Source of the DNA: an uncultured Lachnospiraceae bacterium | GTDB lineage: Bacteria > Bacillota > Clostridia > Lachnospirales > Lachnospiraceae | Direction: 5' to 3' | Length of the DNA stretch: 64,000 nucleotides | Assembly: GCA_902794095.1 (NCBI GenBank) | Contig: CADBFZ010000002.1 | Location: 1 to 64,000, forward strand | Notes under the pieces: generated by a model | What the model saw: only the letters and a program-made list of their open reading frames with translations | Databases searched by the model: none | What the model was told of the DNA's origin: nothing | Program-made: the position numbers and the translations under genes | Shown: positions 15,950 through 24,165 of the stretch, piece after piece | How positions within the stretch are numbered: position 1 is the first letter of the stretch | Layout of the letters: each line of letters begins with the position of its first letter

Positions 15950-17191
15950 ATGAATTTCAATACAGCACTTCTCCACGGCGGAGTTGATAAAAAAGAAAAA
16001 TACGGATCAACCTTGACTCCGATTTATCAGACCAGTGCATTCTACCAGCAAAGCGCTGAGGATCTTGAGGGGATTTTCTCTAACAAGACACCGGGTTACT
16101 GTTATACCAGAGTTGCAAACCCCACGGTTACGGCTTTTGAAAACCGTATCACCAAGCTTGAAGGTGGTGTGGGAAGCGTGGCAACATCATCCGGAATGTC
16201 CGCGATCTTCTGTGCACTGACCAATATCTTAGAGAGCGGAGATGAGATCGTATCAAGCTCAAGCCTCTACGGCGGCACGATTGATTTTTTCAGGGATCTG
16301 GAAGCATTTGGCATCAAGACTAACTATATCGAGAACAATAATTTCGAGCAGATAGAAAATGCGATAACCGAAAACACCAAGCTCCTCTATGCAGAGACCA
16401 TCGGAAATCCGTGCCTGGATGTTACGGATATCGATGAACTTGCTAAGATCGCACATGCACACGGCATACCTCTTATCATCGATAACACGGTGGCAACCCC
16501 GTATCTGGTCAAAGTATTTGAGCATGGCGCGGATATAGTGATTAACTCGACATCGAAGTACATAAACGGAAGCAGCAATGCAATAGGCGGAGTCCTCACG
16601 GACAGCGGAAAGTTCAAATGGAACAAAGAAAAGTTCCCCATCCTGAAGGATTACATCAAATTCGGACCTTATGCATATCTTGCAAAACTCCGTGCGGGAC
16701 TTTTCAGAAATGCCGGAGCCTGTATGGCGCCGCAAACGGCTTATTTAAATCAGATAGGATTGGAGACATTGGGACTGCGTATGGAGCGCCAATGTACGAA
16801 CGCCGGGAAGCTGGCTGAGCATCTCGAAAAGAGATACCCGAACATTATAGTCAATTATCCCGGCCTCGAATCAAGCAAGTGGCACGGCATCGGAGAGAAG
16901 CTTCTAAACGGAGGATACGGAGCGATAGTTACGATCCGTGTGGGCTCCAAAGAAAACGCATTTAAACTCCTGGATGAACTTGAACTGGCTTACAGACTTT
17001 CAAACATAGGAGATACGAAGACACTTGTGCTTCACCCCTCTTCGACAATCAGCCTTCATTCAACCAAGAAGCAAAAAGAAGACGCGGGAGTGTTCGACGA
17101 TCTGATAAGGATCAGCGTCGGAATAGAAGATATAGACGATCTTAAAGAAGATTTTGATAAAGCATTTAAGGGGATTGGCCTTGATGCGTAG
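15950..17191 (+). CDS. metY: O-acetylhomoserine sulfhydrylase (MetY-type, PLP)
   Basis: 413 residues of the Cys/Met metabolism PLP family. The PLP lysine is Lys203 in STSKYINGSS, with the family motifs YTRVANPT, ATSSGMSAI and ETIGNPCLDV. Length and the STSKY-NG context favour O-acetylhomoserine sulfhydrylase, which makes homocysteine, over cystathionine gamma-synthase. It heads an operon with a sulfite reductase, a ThiS-like carrier, its activator and a JAMM protease, as in the thiocarboxylate methionine pathway of Wolinella. In that setting the sulfur donor is a carrier thiocarboxylate rather than free sulfide. Confidence 0.9.
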   Translation: MNFNTALLHGGVDKKEKYGSTLTPIYQTSAFYQQSAEDLEGIFSNKTPGYCYTRVANPTVTAFENRITKLEGGVGSVATSSGMSAIFCALTNILESGDEIVSSSSLYGGTIDFFRDLEAFGIKTNYIENNNFEQIENAITENTKLLYAETIGNPCLDVTDIDELAKIAHAHGIPLIIDNTVATPYLVKVFEHGADIVINSTSKYINGSSNAIGGVLTDSGKFKWNKEKFPILKDYIKFGPYAYLAKLRAGLFRNAGACMAPQTAYLNQIGLETLGLRMERQCTNAGKLAEHLEKRYPNIIVNYPGLESSKWHGIGEKLLNGGYGAIVTIRVGSKENAFKLLDELELAYRLSNIGDTKTLVLHPSSTISLHSTKKQKEDAGVFDDLIRISVGIEDIDDLKEDFDKAFKGIGLDA

Positions 17192-17201
17192 GAGGAATGA
17201 A

Positions 17202-18074
17202 ATGGCAGAACAGATTGATTATTCGTCACTTAAAAAGGGCGGCTTCATGAGACAGAAGCAGAAGGGTTTCTTTTCACTCAGACTTGCGGTCGTAGGAGGA
17301 AATCTTACTGCAGAGAACATTAAGACCATCGCTGAGGTTGCTGAGAAATACGGACATGGTTATGTACACATGACCTCACGTCAGGGCGTTGAGATTCCTT
17401 TCATCAACTTCAACGATATCGAAGAGGTCAGAGCAAAACTTCTTGAGGGAGGAGTTAAACCCGGAGTTTGCGGACCCAGAGTAAGAACCGTAACAGCCTG
17501 TCAGGGCTCTGCAATATGTCCCAGCGGATGTATCGACAGCTACGAACTGGCTAAGGAATTTGATGAGAGATATTTCGGAAGAGAGCTTCCTCACAAATTC
17601 AAATTCGGCGTTACAGGATGTATGAACAACTGCCTTAAGAGCGAAGAAAACGACCTCGGAGTTAAGGGCGGATACATCATCGATTACAAGGCTGATAAGT
17701 GCATCTCCTGCGGAGTATGTATCAAGGCTTGCCGCGAAGGAGCACTTTCACTTGATGATAACGGAAAGGTCGTTCTTGATACTTCCAAATGTAACAACTG
17801 CGGACGCTGCGTAAAGAGCTGTCCCGCAGATTCCTGGGATTACGAACCCGGATACATTGTTTCCTTCGGAGGACTGTTCGGAAATCAGATCTATAAGGGT
17901 GAGCAGATCGTTCCCATCATCAAGGATAAGGAAACACTTTTCAGAGTCGCAGATGCGGCAATCGACTTTTTTGATAAACATGCAAATGCCGGAGAGAGAT
18001 TCAGAAAGACTCTTCAGAGAGTAGGAGAGGAAGAGTTTAGAAAAGAAATTCAGGCAGCATACGAAGGAAAATAA
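17202..18074 (+). CDS. Small siroheme sulfite reductase with two ferredoxin clusters
   Basis: 290 residues. An N-terminal ferredoxin-like half domain is followed by the siroheme/[4Fe-4S] ligands Cys100-x5-Cys106 and Cys140-x3-Cys144, then two [4Fe-4S] ferredoxin motifs (Cys167/170/173/177 and Cys197/200/203/207). This is the compact AsrC-like form rather than the long assimilatory CysI. It should reduce sulfite to sulfide, with electrons from ferredoxin. ATG 17202 has GGAGG six bases before it; in-frame starts at 17154 and 17184 are inside metY. It is embedded in the sulfur-carrier operon, and the siroheme enzyme at 20879 lies in the same transcript. Confidence 0.9.
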   Translation: MAEQIDYSSLKKGGFMRQKQKGFFSLRLAVVGGNLTAENIKTIAEVAEKYGHGYVHMTSRQGVEIPFINFNDIEEVRAKLLEGGVKPGVCGPRVRTVTACQGSAICPSGCIDSYELAKEFDERYFGRELPHKFKFGVTGCMNNCLKSEENDLGVKGGYIIDYKADKCISCGVCIKACREGALSLDDNGKVVLDTSKCNNCGRCVKSCPADSWDYEPGYIVSFGGLFGNQIYKGEQIVPIIKDKETLFRVADAAIDFFDKHANAGERFRKTLQRVGEEEFRKEIQAAYEGK

Positions 18075-18094
18075 AACGAAGGAAGGTGACATAT

Positions 18095-18340
18095 ATGGCA
18101 GATATAGCATTTGATGAATCGGTGGATATAACCGACAAGGTTTGCCCTTTAACTTTTGTAAAAGCCAAGGTAACACTTGATGAACTCGATGACGGACAGA
18201 TCCTTGCAATCAGAATGAACGACGGTGAGCCCGTACAGAACGTACCCCGCTCCATCAAGGACGAAGGACATCAGATTTTAAAGCTTGATGACAACGGTGA
18301 CGGAACCTACACCCTCTATGTTAAGAAGGTCGGCGACTGA
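18095..18340 (+). CDS. TusA-like sulfur-transfer protein
   Basis: 81 residues with VDITDKVCPLTFVKAKVTLDEL at the N-terminus, where Cys17 sits in the TusA/SirA/YedF CPxP-type motif (here CPLT). The fold class carries sulfur as a cysteine persulfide. The C-terminal half (SIKDEGHQIL) matches the family as well. In this operon it could accept sulfide or persulfide sulfur from the reductase step and pass it to the activated carrier; that is inference. ATG 18095 follows GGAAGGTG; an earlier ATG at 18086 overlaps this site. Confidence 0.8.
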   Translation: MADIAFDESVDITDKVCPLTFVKAKVTLDELDDGQILAIRMNDGEPVQNVPRSIKDEGHQILKLDDNGDGTYTLYVKKVGD

Positions 18341-18373
18341 TCCACACAAATACAGATTTAGGAGAATGAGGAA

Positions 18374-18580
18374 ATGATCATTACAGTAGCAGGTGAAAAG
18401 AAAGAATACAAAGACGGACTTACACTTCCCGAGCTTATTGCAGCAGAGAATGTTGAGATGCCCGAGTATGTAACCGTATCCATCAACGAGGAGTTCGTTG
18501 AAGCCGATAAGAAGGAATCTACCGTTCTTAAGGACGGAGACAATGTTGAGTTCCTTTACTTCATGGGAGGTGGATGCTGA
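18374..18580 (+). CDS. hcyS: ThiS/MoaD-like sulfur carrier, HcyS-type, with extra C-terminal residue
   Basis: 68 residues with a ubiquitin-like beta-grasp pattern (MIITVAGEKKEY, VSINEEFVEA, LKDGDNVEFLYFM). The chain ends GGGC. Active carriers must end in Gly-Gly so that the E1-like partner can adenylate the carboxylate, hence the last Cys has to be removed, presumably by the JAMM protease two genes downstream. HcyS of Wolinella likewise carries one extra residue removed by HcyD. It starts after GGAGAATGAGGAA and its stop overlaps the start of the activator gene. Confidence 0.82.
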   Translation: MIITVAGEKKEYKDGLTLPELIAAENVEMPEYVTVSINEEFVEADKKESTVLKDGDNVEFLYFMGGGC

Positions 18581-19395
18581 TGGCTCTTACAGATGAACAG
18601 CTTGAGAGATATTCCAGACATATTATTCTCAAGGAAGTAGGCGCTAAGGGACAGAAGAAGCTCCTTAACGCAAAGGTGCTTATCATCGGTGCCGGCGGAC
18701 TCGGAGCTCCCGCAGCTATGTATCTTGCGGCAGCAGGCGTAGGCCACATCGGAATCGTTGATGCTGATGCGGTCGATCTTTCAAATCTTCAGAGACAGAT
18801 TATTCATCAGACAGCAGATGTGGGCAAAGCAAAGGTTCAGTCCGCCAAGGAAACGATGAATGCGATGAATCCCGATGTCGAGGTTACCACATACAGGGAG
18901 TTCGTTTATTCTGACAACATTCAGCAGCTTATCCGCGATTATGATTTCATCATTGACGGAACAGATAACTTCCCCGCAAAGTTCCTTATCAATGATGCAT
19001 GCGTCCTTGAGAAGAAACCTTTCTCACACGCAGGTATCATCAGATTCAAGGGACAGCTCATGACATATGTTCCAGGACAGGGACCTTGCTACAGATGTGT
19101 ATTCAAGAATCCCCCTCCGAAGGATGCGGTTCCCACCTGTAAGCAGGCAGGTGTTATCGGAGCGATGGGCGGCGTGATCGGAAGCCTTCAGGCAATGGAA
19201 GCTATCAAGTACATCGTAGGAGTTGGTGATCTTCTCACCGGATATCTCCTTACATATGATGCGCTTACCATGGAGTTCCACAAGATCAAATTGCCAAAGG
19301 ATACTCATAACTGTGCTGTATGCGGAGATCATCCCACCATACTTAAGCCCATCGATTATGAACAGCCCGCTTGTGAACTCAAGTCACATGCGTAA
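18580..19395 (+). CDS. hcyF: E1-like sulfur-carrier adenylyltransferase (MoeB/ThiF/HcyF)
   Basis: 271 residues. The ATP-binding Rossmann motif GAGGLGAPAAMYLAAAGVG (about 33-51), DADAVDLSNLQRQ and the two CxxC zinc pairs (CYRC near 171, CAVC near 250) identify the MoeB/ThiF family. It adenylates the C-terminal glycine of the small carrier and helps form its thiocarboxylate. No rhodanese domain is attached. ATG 18580 overlaps the carrier stop (ATGA) with GGAGGTGG just upstream; an alternative ATG six bases earlier is less likely. Confidence 0.9.
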   Translation: MALTDEQLERYSRHIILKEVGAKGQKKLLNAKVLIIGAGGLGAPAAMYLAAAGVGHIGIVDADAVDLSNLQRQIIHQTADVGKAKVQSAKETMNAMNPDVEVTTYREFVYSDNIQQLIRDYDFIIDGTDNFPAKFLINDACVLEKKPFSHAGIIRFKGQLMTYVPGQGPCYRCVFKNPPPKDAVPTCKQAGVIGAMGGVIGSLQAMEAIKYIVGVGDLLTGYLLTYDALTMEFHKIKLPKDTHNCAVCGDHPTILKPIDYEQPACELKSHA

Positions 19396-19412
19396 CAGAT
19401 TTAGGAGACAAA

Positions 19413-19844
19413 ATGGCAATCGTAAGAATTGATTATCAATTATATGATGACATAGTTAAATACGCCAAGGAGCATTTGCCCGAAGAAGCCTGCGGTCTTA
19501 TCGCAGGTGAAGAGACAGAAGAAGGAAAGTTTGTTAAGAAGGTATACTTCCTTACAAATGTGGATCATGCCGAGGATCATTTCACTCTGGATCCCAAAGA
19601 GCAGCTTGATGCGGTAAAGGATATGAGGGCAAACTCACTTAAGCCTCTCGGAAACTGGCACTCACATCCGGAATCTCCTTCAAGACCTTCCGAAGAAGAT
19701 ATCAGACTTTCTTACGATAAGAATGCAAGCTATTTTATCCTGTCACTTATGGCGGAGAATCCTGTACTTAATTCATTTCATGTAGAGGATGGCTTGGTGA
19801 CGAAGGAAGATCTCAGGATCATATCCGAAAAATATTATTATTGA
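19413..19844 (+). CDS. hcyD: JAMM/Mec+ metalloprotease for the sulfur carrier
   Basis: 143 residues. The JAMM zinc site is complete: Glu25 and the exact HxH-x7-S-x2-D pattern at His83, His85, Ser93 and Asp96. Prokaryotic JAMM proteases of this size remove residues attached after the Gly-Gly of sulfur carriers (Mec+ acting on CysO-Cys, HcyD acting on HcyS). Its target here is most likely the GGGC end of the carrier at 18374. It is 17 bases from the E1-like gene and in the same operon. Confidence 0.88.
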   Translation: MAIVRIDYQLYDDIVKYAKEHLPEEACGLIAGEETEEGKFVKKVYFLTNVDHAEDHFTLDPKEQLDAVKDMRANSLKPLGNWHSHPESPSRPSEEDIRLSYDKNASYFILSLMAENPVLNSFHVEDGLVTKEDLRIISEKYYY

Positions 19845-19860
19845 AAGTGAATTTGTATTT

Positions 19861-20877
19861 ATGTTCAAAAAGAACCTTTTAAAAATATCATCCATACTCA
19901 CATCCATCTTTCTCCTGACAGGATGCGGAAGTGTAAACGTTTCAACGGATGTTAATGTTGAAACTGATATCGAAACATCTGGCGTGGAGATTAGCGCGGC
20001 AGCAGAACCTGTTCAGGAAGACGTAACAGAAGCTGAAGTTCCCGAAGAGTATGTTTTCACCGACGCTCTCGGAAGAGAAGTTACGGTAACAAGCACGGAC
20101 AATGTTGCAGTCCTTCTCGGAAGCTTCGTTGATGTATGGCAGCTAGCAGGCGGAGACGTAGATGCTGCAGTAAGTGATGCATTCGGAAATTACGATCTTG
20201 CGGAAGGAACCGTTGACCTGGGAAGAATGCTTGAGCCCAATGTGGAAGCGCTTATCGCAGCTCAGCCCGATTTTGTAATCGCAAGTGCGGGAACCGATGC
20301 TCAGGTTGAACTTCTTGATACATTTGAATCTGCGGGACTTAATGTAGCGTATTTTGAAGTATCTGACTTTAATGACTATCTTGGAATGCTTGATACTCTT
20401 ACCGATATCACCGGAAGAAAAGATCTCTATGAACAGTACGGTACTCAGATTGCAGAGCAGATAGACGAGATTAAAGCTGCAGTTCCGGACACTCACCCCA
20501 CCGTTTTGTTTATCAGAGCTGCAGCAAGTTCCGTTAAAGCAAAGGGAAGCGAAGGAACAGTGGGCGGTGAGATACTTGCAGATCTCGGATGCATCAACAT
20601 CGCAGATTCGGACAGTGCAATCCTTGATGACTTAAGCCTTGAAGCAATCGTTGCGGCAGATCCTGATTACATCTTCGTAACAACTCAGGGTGATGATAAG
20701 GAAGCAGCACTTGCAAATGTTCAAGACCTTCTCATTAATAATCCCGCTTGGTCACAGCTTTCCGCTGTACAGAACGGTCACTACTATGAGATAGAAAAAG
20801 AACTTTATAATTCCAAACCCAATGCAAGATGGGCTGAGGCTTACCGGAAACTCGCAGATATTTTGTACGGAGAATGA
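19861..20877 (+). CDS. Lipoprotein binding protein, FecB/BtuF type
   Basis: 338 residues with a lipoprotein signal (LLTGCGS, lipid Cys near residue 22), an acidic linker, and the Peripla_BP_2 layout (EYVFTDALGREVTV at the start of the domain, LEPNVEALIAAQPDFVIAS, ADPDYIFVTTQG). Such proteins bind ferric siderophores, haem or cobalamin. Together with the permease at 21480 and ATPase at 22480 it forms one importer. It sits inside the sulfur operon beside a siroheme enzyme, so iron or a tetrapyrrole is the most reasonable ligand. Confidence 0.85.
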   Translation: MFKKNLLKISSILTSIFLLTGCGSVNVSTDVNVETDIETSGVEISAAAEPVQEDVTEAEVPEEYVFTDALGREVTVTSTDNVAVLLGSFVDVWQLAGGDVDAAVSDAFGNYDLAEGTVDLGRMLEPNVEALIAAQPDFVIASAGTDAQVELLDTFESAGLNVAYFEVSDFNDYLGMLDTLTDITGRKDLYEQYGTQIAEQIDEIKAAVPDTHPTVLFIRAAASSVKAKGSEGTVGGEILADLGCINIADSDSAILDDLSLEAIVAADPDYIFVTTQGDDKEAALANVQDLLINNPAWSQLSAVQNGHYYEIEKELYNSKPNARWAEAYRKLADILYGE

Positions 20878-20878
20878 T

Positions 20879-21496
20879 ATGGCATACTTTCCGTTTTTCC
20901 ACGAACTTGATAATAAGAATATTACGATCATAGGCGGAGGAAATATCGCTCTCGAGAAAATCGAAAGACTCGCAGGCCTGGGGGCTGATATAACAGTCAT
21001 AGCTACCGAGATCAAAGATGAGATTTTTGATTTTCCGAAAGTCACCTGTATCATCAAAAGATATGCGCCGGAGGATTTATCCGGCGCTGATTTTGTAATA
21101 TCGGCTACATGCGATGAGCATGTTGATAACGAAGTCTTTGAAAGGTGCAGGGCGCAGAAGATTCCCGTCAATGTAGTCGACGTAAAGGAAAAATGCGATT
21201 TTATTTTCCCTTCGGTTATCCGTAAGAAGAATCTTGTCATCGGAGTATCAAGTTCCGGTGCTAGTCCGCAGGTGGCAATCACACTCCGTAAAGAAATCGA
21301 AAACCTGATCCCTGATAACATAGAAGATATTTTGGATTTCCTTGAAGAGATCAGACCGGTTGTTAAAAACCGCGTAGACGATCCTAAGATCAGACACAGA
21401 ATTTTGAAACGTGCCGCGGATATCTGTCTTCGTGAGAAGAGAACACTATCCGCCGGAGAATTAGAAGAGTTACTTATTAATGAAAGAGAAAGCTGA
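20879..21496 (+). CDS. Precorrin-2 dehydrogenase / sirohydrochlorin ferrochelatase (Met8/SirC type)
   Basis: 205 residues with the NAD-binding ITIIGGGNIALEKIERLAGLGADITVIA start, FVISATCDEHVDNEV, VNVVDVKEKCDFIFPS and the GVSSSGASPQVAITLRKEIE segment typical of the N-terminal part of CysG and of stand-alone SirC/Met8. It makes sirohydrochlorin and possibly siroheme, the cofactor of the sulfite reductase in this operon. It lies between the binding protein and permease genes of the FecBCD-type importer. ATG 20879 has GGAGA in front; an upstream in-frame start at 20822 would overlap the previous gene. Confidence 0.9.
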   Translation: MAYFPFFHELDNKNITIIGGGNIALEKIERLAGLGADITVIATEIKDEIFDFPKVTCIIKRYAPEDLSGADFVISATCDEHVDNEVFERCRAQKIPVNVVDVKEKCDFIFPSVIRKKNLVIGVSSSGASPQVAITLRKEIENLIPDNIEDILDFLEEIRPVVKNRVDDPKIRHRILKRAADICLREKRTLSAGELEELLINERES

Positions 21497-22487
21497 TAAG
21501 AAAATCTTATACATCACAGCGCTTTTGATAATCCTTGCGGTATCATTCGTCGTAAGCTTATCCTTCGGAAGTGTTAAGGTATCGGTCGGAGATGTTATCG
21601 GAGCATTTGTATCACCGAGCACATCACCTGTATCTACCACCATTATCAGAGACGTACGCTTTCCCAGAGTCCTTGCCGGATTTCTGGCAGGTGCAGGTCT
21701 TTCGGTTGCCGGAGTGATTCTTCAGGGTGTGATGAACAACGCCCTTGCTAGTCCCAATACCATCGGTGTTGGTTCCGGGGCGGGATTTTTCGTAATGTTA
21801 TCTCTTGCATTATTTCCCGGTAAGGTATGGCTTCAGCCTGTCTTTGCATTTGCGGGAGCACTCTTTGCAACTCTTTCCATCTTTGCACTTGCATACTTTG
21901 CAGATACTTCACGTATCACAATAATACTTGCCGGAATTACCGTTTCGAGTTTTCTCTCAGCAGGCATCAATCTCATTAAGACACTTGATACTGATATCGC
22001 ACTTAATATCAATTCATTTCTGATAGGTTCTTTATCCGGAGTTTCTCTTAAAGACATAACCATTCCCGGAATCTTCATTGCAGCGGCAGCAATTATCGCA
22101 ATCTTTCTTGCGGGAGCACTTAATATCCTGGGACTTGGTGATGATGTTGCGGCGTCTTTGGGTATGAGAGTATCATCTGTTAGATTCTTACTTATGATTG
22201 TTTCAAGTATCCTCGCAGGAAGTGTTGTAAGCTTTGCGGGAGTTCTGGGATTTGTGGGACTTATCGTTCCTCACATCTGCAGAAGGATCTTCGGAAATGA
22301 TGCTAAGATCTTAATTCCCTGCAGCATACTTTTGGGCGGAAGTTTTGTGATGATATGCGACCTTCTATCCAGAGTTTTATTTTCACCTTATGAACTTCCT
22401 ACCGGAATCATCATGTCGTTTATCGGCGGACCGTTCTTCATGTACCTCCTCATTATTAAGAAAGGAGGACGCAGGTTAAATGCTTGA
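21480..22487 (+). CDS. ABC importer permease, FecCD type
   Basis: 335 residues with about ten membrane helices. FecCD signatures are clear: RFPRVLAGFLAGAGLSVAGVILQGVMNNALASPNTIGVGSGAG near residues 60-100 and FVGLIVPHICRRIFG near 255. It is the channel for the binding protein at 19861. The start overlaps the end of the siroheme gene by 17 bases, showing tight coupling between tetrapyrrole synthesis and this transporter. Confidence 0.92.
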   Translation: MKEKADKKILYITALLIILAVSFVVSLSFGSVKVSVGDVIGAFVSPSTSPVSTTIIRDVRFPRVLAGFLAGAGLSVAGVILQGVMNNALASPNTIGVGSGAGFFVMLSLALFPGKVWLQPVFAFAGALFATLSIFALAYFADTSRITIILAGITVSSFLSAGINLIKTLDTDIALNINSFLIGSLSGVSLKDITIPGIFIAAAAIIAIFLAGALNILGLGDDVAASLGMRVSSVRFLLMIVSSILAGSVVSFAGVLGFVGLIVPHICRRIFGNDAKILIPCSILLGGSFVMICDLLSRVLFSPYELPTGIIMSFIGGPFFMYLLIIKKGGRRLNA

Positions 22488-23238
22488 GTTTAAAAATGTC
22501 AGCGTGGTCAAAAATGGAACCGCGCTTTTGAAAGATATCAATTTAAGTATTGAAACAGGGAAGCTCACTGTTTTCATAGGTCCCAATGCCTGCGGTAAGA
22601 CAACGCTTCTGCAGACGCTAAACGGAAGCAGTAAAGTATCGAAGGGAAGTATCACATTAAACGGAGAAGACTACCTTGCACTTCCTCCAAAAGAAAGAGC
22701 TAAGAAGTTATCCTTCCTTCCACAGGTTCATTCTGTGATCCCTGCAATACCTGTCAGGACACTTGTTTCCCACGGACGCTTTCCCTACCTTGGTTTTTCC
22801 AGAAGATCCGGAGATGATGATAAGCATATAGTTAATGAAGCAATGTCGAAAGCAGGCGTCGATGAATATTCGGGAGAGGGCGTAGATACATTGTCCGGCG
22901 GCGTCCGTCAGAGAGCATTCATTGCTATGCAGCTTGCCCAGCAAAGTGATTTTATTATAGCCGACGAACCCACAACCTATCTCGATCTTCCAAGTAAGAA
23001 AATGATCGTAGAGATCTATTCCGGACTTCGTGATGAAGGTAAGACCGTAGTCCTGGTTCTTCATGAACTGTCCACCGCCCTTGAGATTGCAGACCGGATC
23101 GTAGTCATGGGCGATCGTAAGATCGTATCAACCGGCACACCCGAAGAAATCATCTCAAGCGGAATTATAGAGTCCGTTTTCGGTGCCACAGTCAAAAAGT
23201 TCTCCGACGAAACCGGGGAATATATAGTCGTAATGTAA
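22480..23238 (+). CDS. ABC importer ATP-binding protein, FecE/BtuD type
   Basis: 252 residues. Walker A is GPNACGKTT (about 35-43; an Ala replaces the more common Gly), followed by signature LSGGVRQRAFIAMQLAQ, Walker B FIIADEPTTYLD and H-loop VLHE. The DEPTTYLDL form is typical of iron-siderophore and cobalamin importers. Its start overlaps the permease stop by 8 bases behind AAAGGAGG. It is the last gene of the sulfur-carrier operon. Confidence 0.92.
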   Translation: MLEFKNVSVVKNGTALLKDINLSIETGKLTVFIGPNACGKTTLLQTLNGSSKVSKGSITLNGEDYLALPPKERAKKLSFLPQVHSVIPAIPVRTLVSHGRFPYLGFSRRSGDDDKHIVNEAMSKAGVDEYSGEGVDTLSGGVRQRAFIAMQLAQQSDFIIADEPTTYLDLPSKKMIVEIYSGLRDEGKTVVLVLHELSTALEIADRIVVMGDRKIVSTGTPEEIISSGIIESVFGATVKKFSDETGEYIVVM

Positions 23239-23272
23239 TGCGTCAGGGGGCACGGACCCTTGGCGCATTTAA
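23238..23272 (+). terminator. Weak terminator-like hairpin after the sulfur operon
   Basis: Imperfect arms at 23238-23249 and 23257-23268 (both begin or end with ATGCG/CGCAT) are followed by only a short T-rich stretch. It could end the 7.3 kb transcript from 15.9 kb, but inefficiently. Confidence 0.45.
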
Positions 23273-23379
23273 TCGTTTAAGTCAAAAAATGGGACAATAT
23301 CAACAATTTCTTGGAAGTATTCTTGTAATCTCTGCTCTATTATCATATCTGTTGAAAATTTTTGGAGATCAAACAGATT

Positions 23380-24165
23380 ATGGAAGAATTTTACGAGGTA
23401 GGAAGACTGGGCCTTTGGTGGCTCGGACAGATGGGACTTATTATTAAAGCGGGAGATACGAAGATTTGCATCGATTATTTCGCAAGTCCCATGGAAGGAA
23501 GACAAACTCCTCCCCCTATTCCTGCAGACGAACTCAAAGACGTAGATATATTTATAGGAACACACAACCATATAGATCACATCGATCATGAAGCATGGAA
23601 GATATGGGCTAAGACAAATCCCGATGCCAAGTTTATCTTCCCCAGAAAATTCAGAACCGAGATTCTTGCAGACGGCGTAGAACCCGAAAATGCACTGGGT
23701 ATCGATGATGACGAAGCTTACCGCATAGGAGATATCACGATCCACGCCATCGCAGCGTCTCACGAAATTCTGGACCGCGATCCCGAAACCTGGGAGTATT
23801 CCTGTCTCCAGTATGTTATCGAAGCAAACGGATTCTTGATCCACCACGCAGGCGATACCACCAGATACGAAGGAATGCTTCTTAAGCTCAGACGTTTCGG
23901 CAAGATGGATGTGCAGCTTCTTCCCATTAACGGACGCGATGCAAAGCGCCTCAGCAACAACCTGATCGGTAACATGACTTATCAGGAAGCTGCGGACCTT
24001 GCGGGCGAATGTGATACAGAACTTGTAATACCCGGCCATTGGGATATGTTTGCTGAAAACAGTGCGGATCCCGAAGACTTTGCAGACTATGTAAACATTA
24101 AATACAAAGGCAGGGTTCAGTGTCTGATCCCTATCGTAATGCAGAAAATAGAGTTGATAAAATGA
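23380..24165 (+). CDS. Metallo-beta-lactamase-fold hydrolase, UlaG-like
   Basis: 261 residues. The metal motif HNHIDHIDH (HxHxDH form) is near residue 66, with HHAGDTTRYEG providing the bridging Asp and VIPGHWDMFAEN the last His. The overall plan matches UlaG (L-ascorbate-6-phosphate lactonase) and its many relatives. No sugar PTS or ascorbate genes are nearby, so a lactonase or phosphodiesterase on another small molecule is as likely. ATG 23380 is used; an in-frame TTG at 23362 overlaps the GGAG ribosome site. Confidence 0.8.
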   Translation: MEEFYEVGRLGLWWLGQMGLIIKAGDTKICIDYFASPMEGRQTPPPIPADELKDVDIFIGTHNHIDHIDHEAWKIWAKTNPDAKFIFPRKFRTEILADGVEPENALGIDDDEAYRIGDITIHAIAASHEILDRDPETWEYSCLQYVIEANGFLIHHAGDTTRYEGMLLKLRRFGKMDVQLLPINGRDAKRLSNNLIGNMTYQEAADLAGECDTELVIPGHWDMFAENSADPEDFADYVNIKYKGRVQCLIPIVMQKIELIK

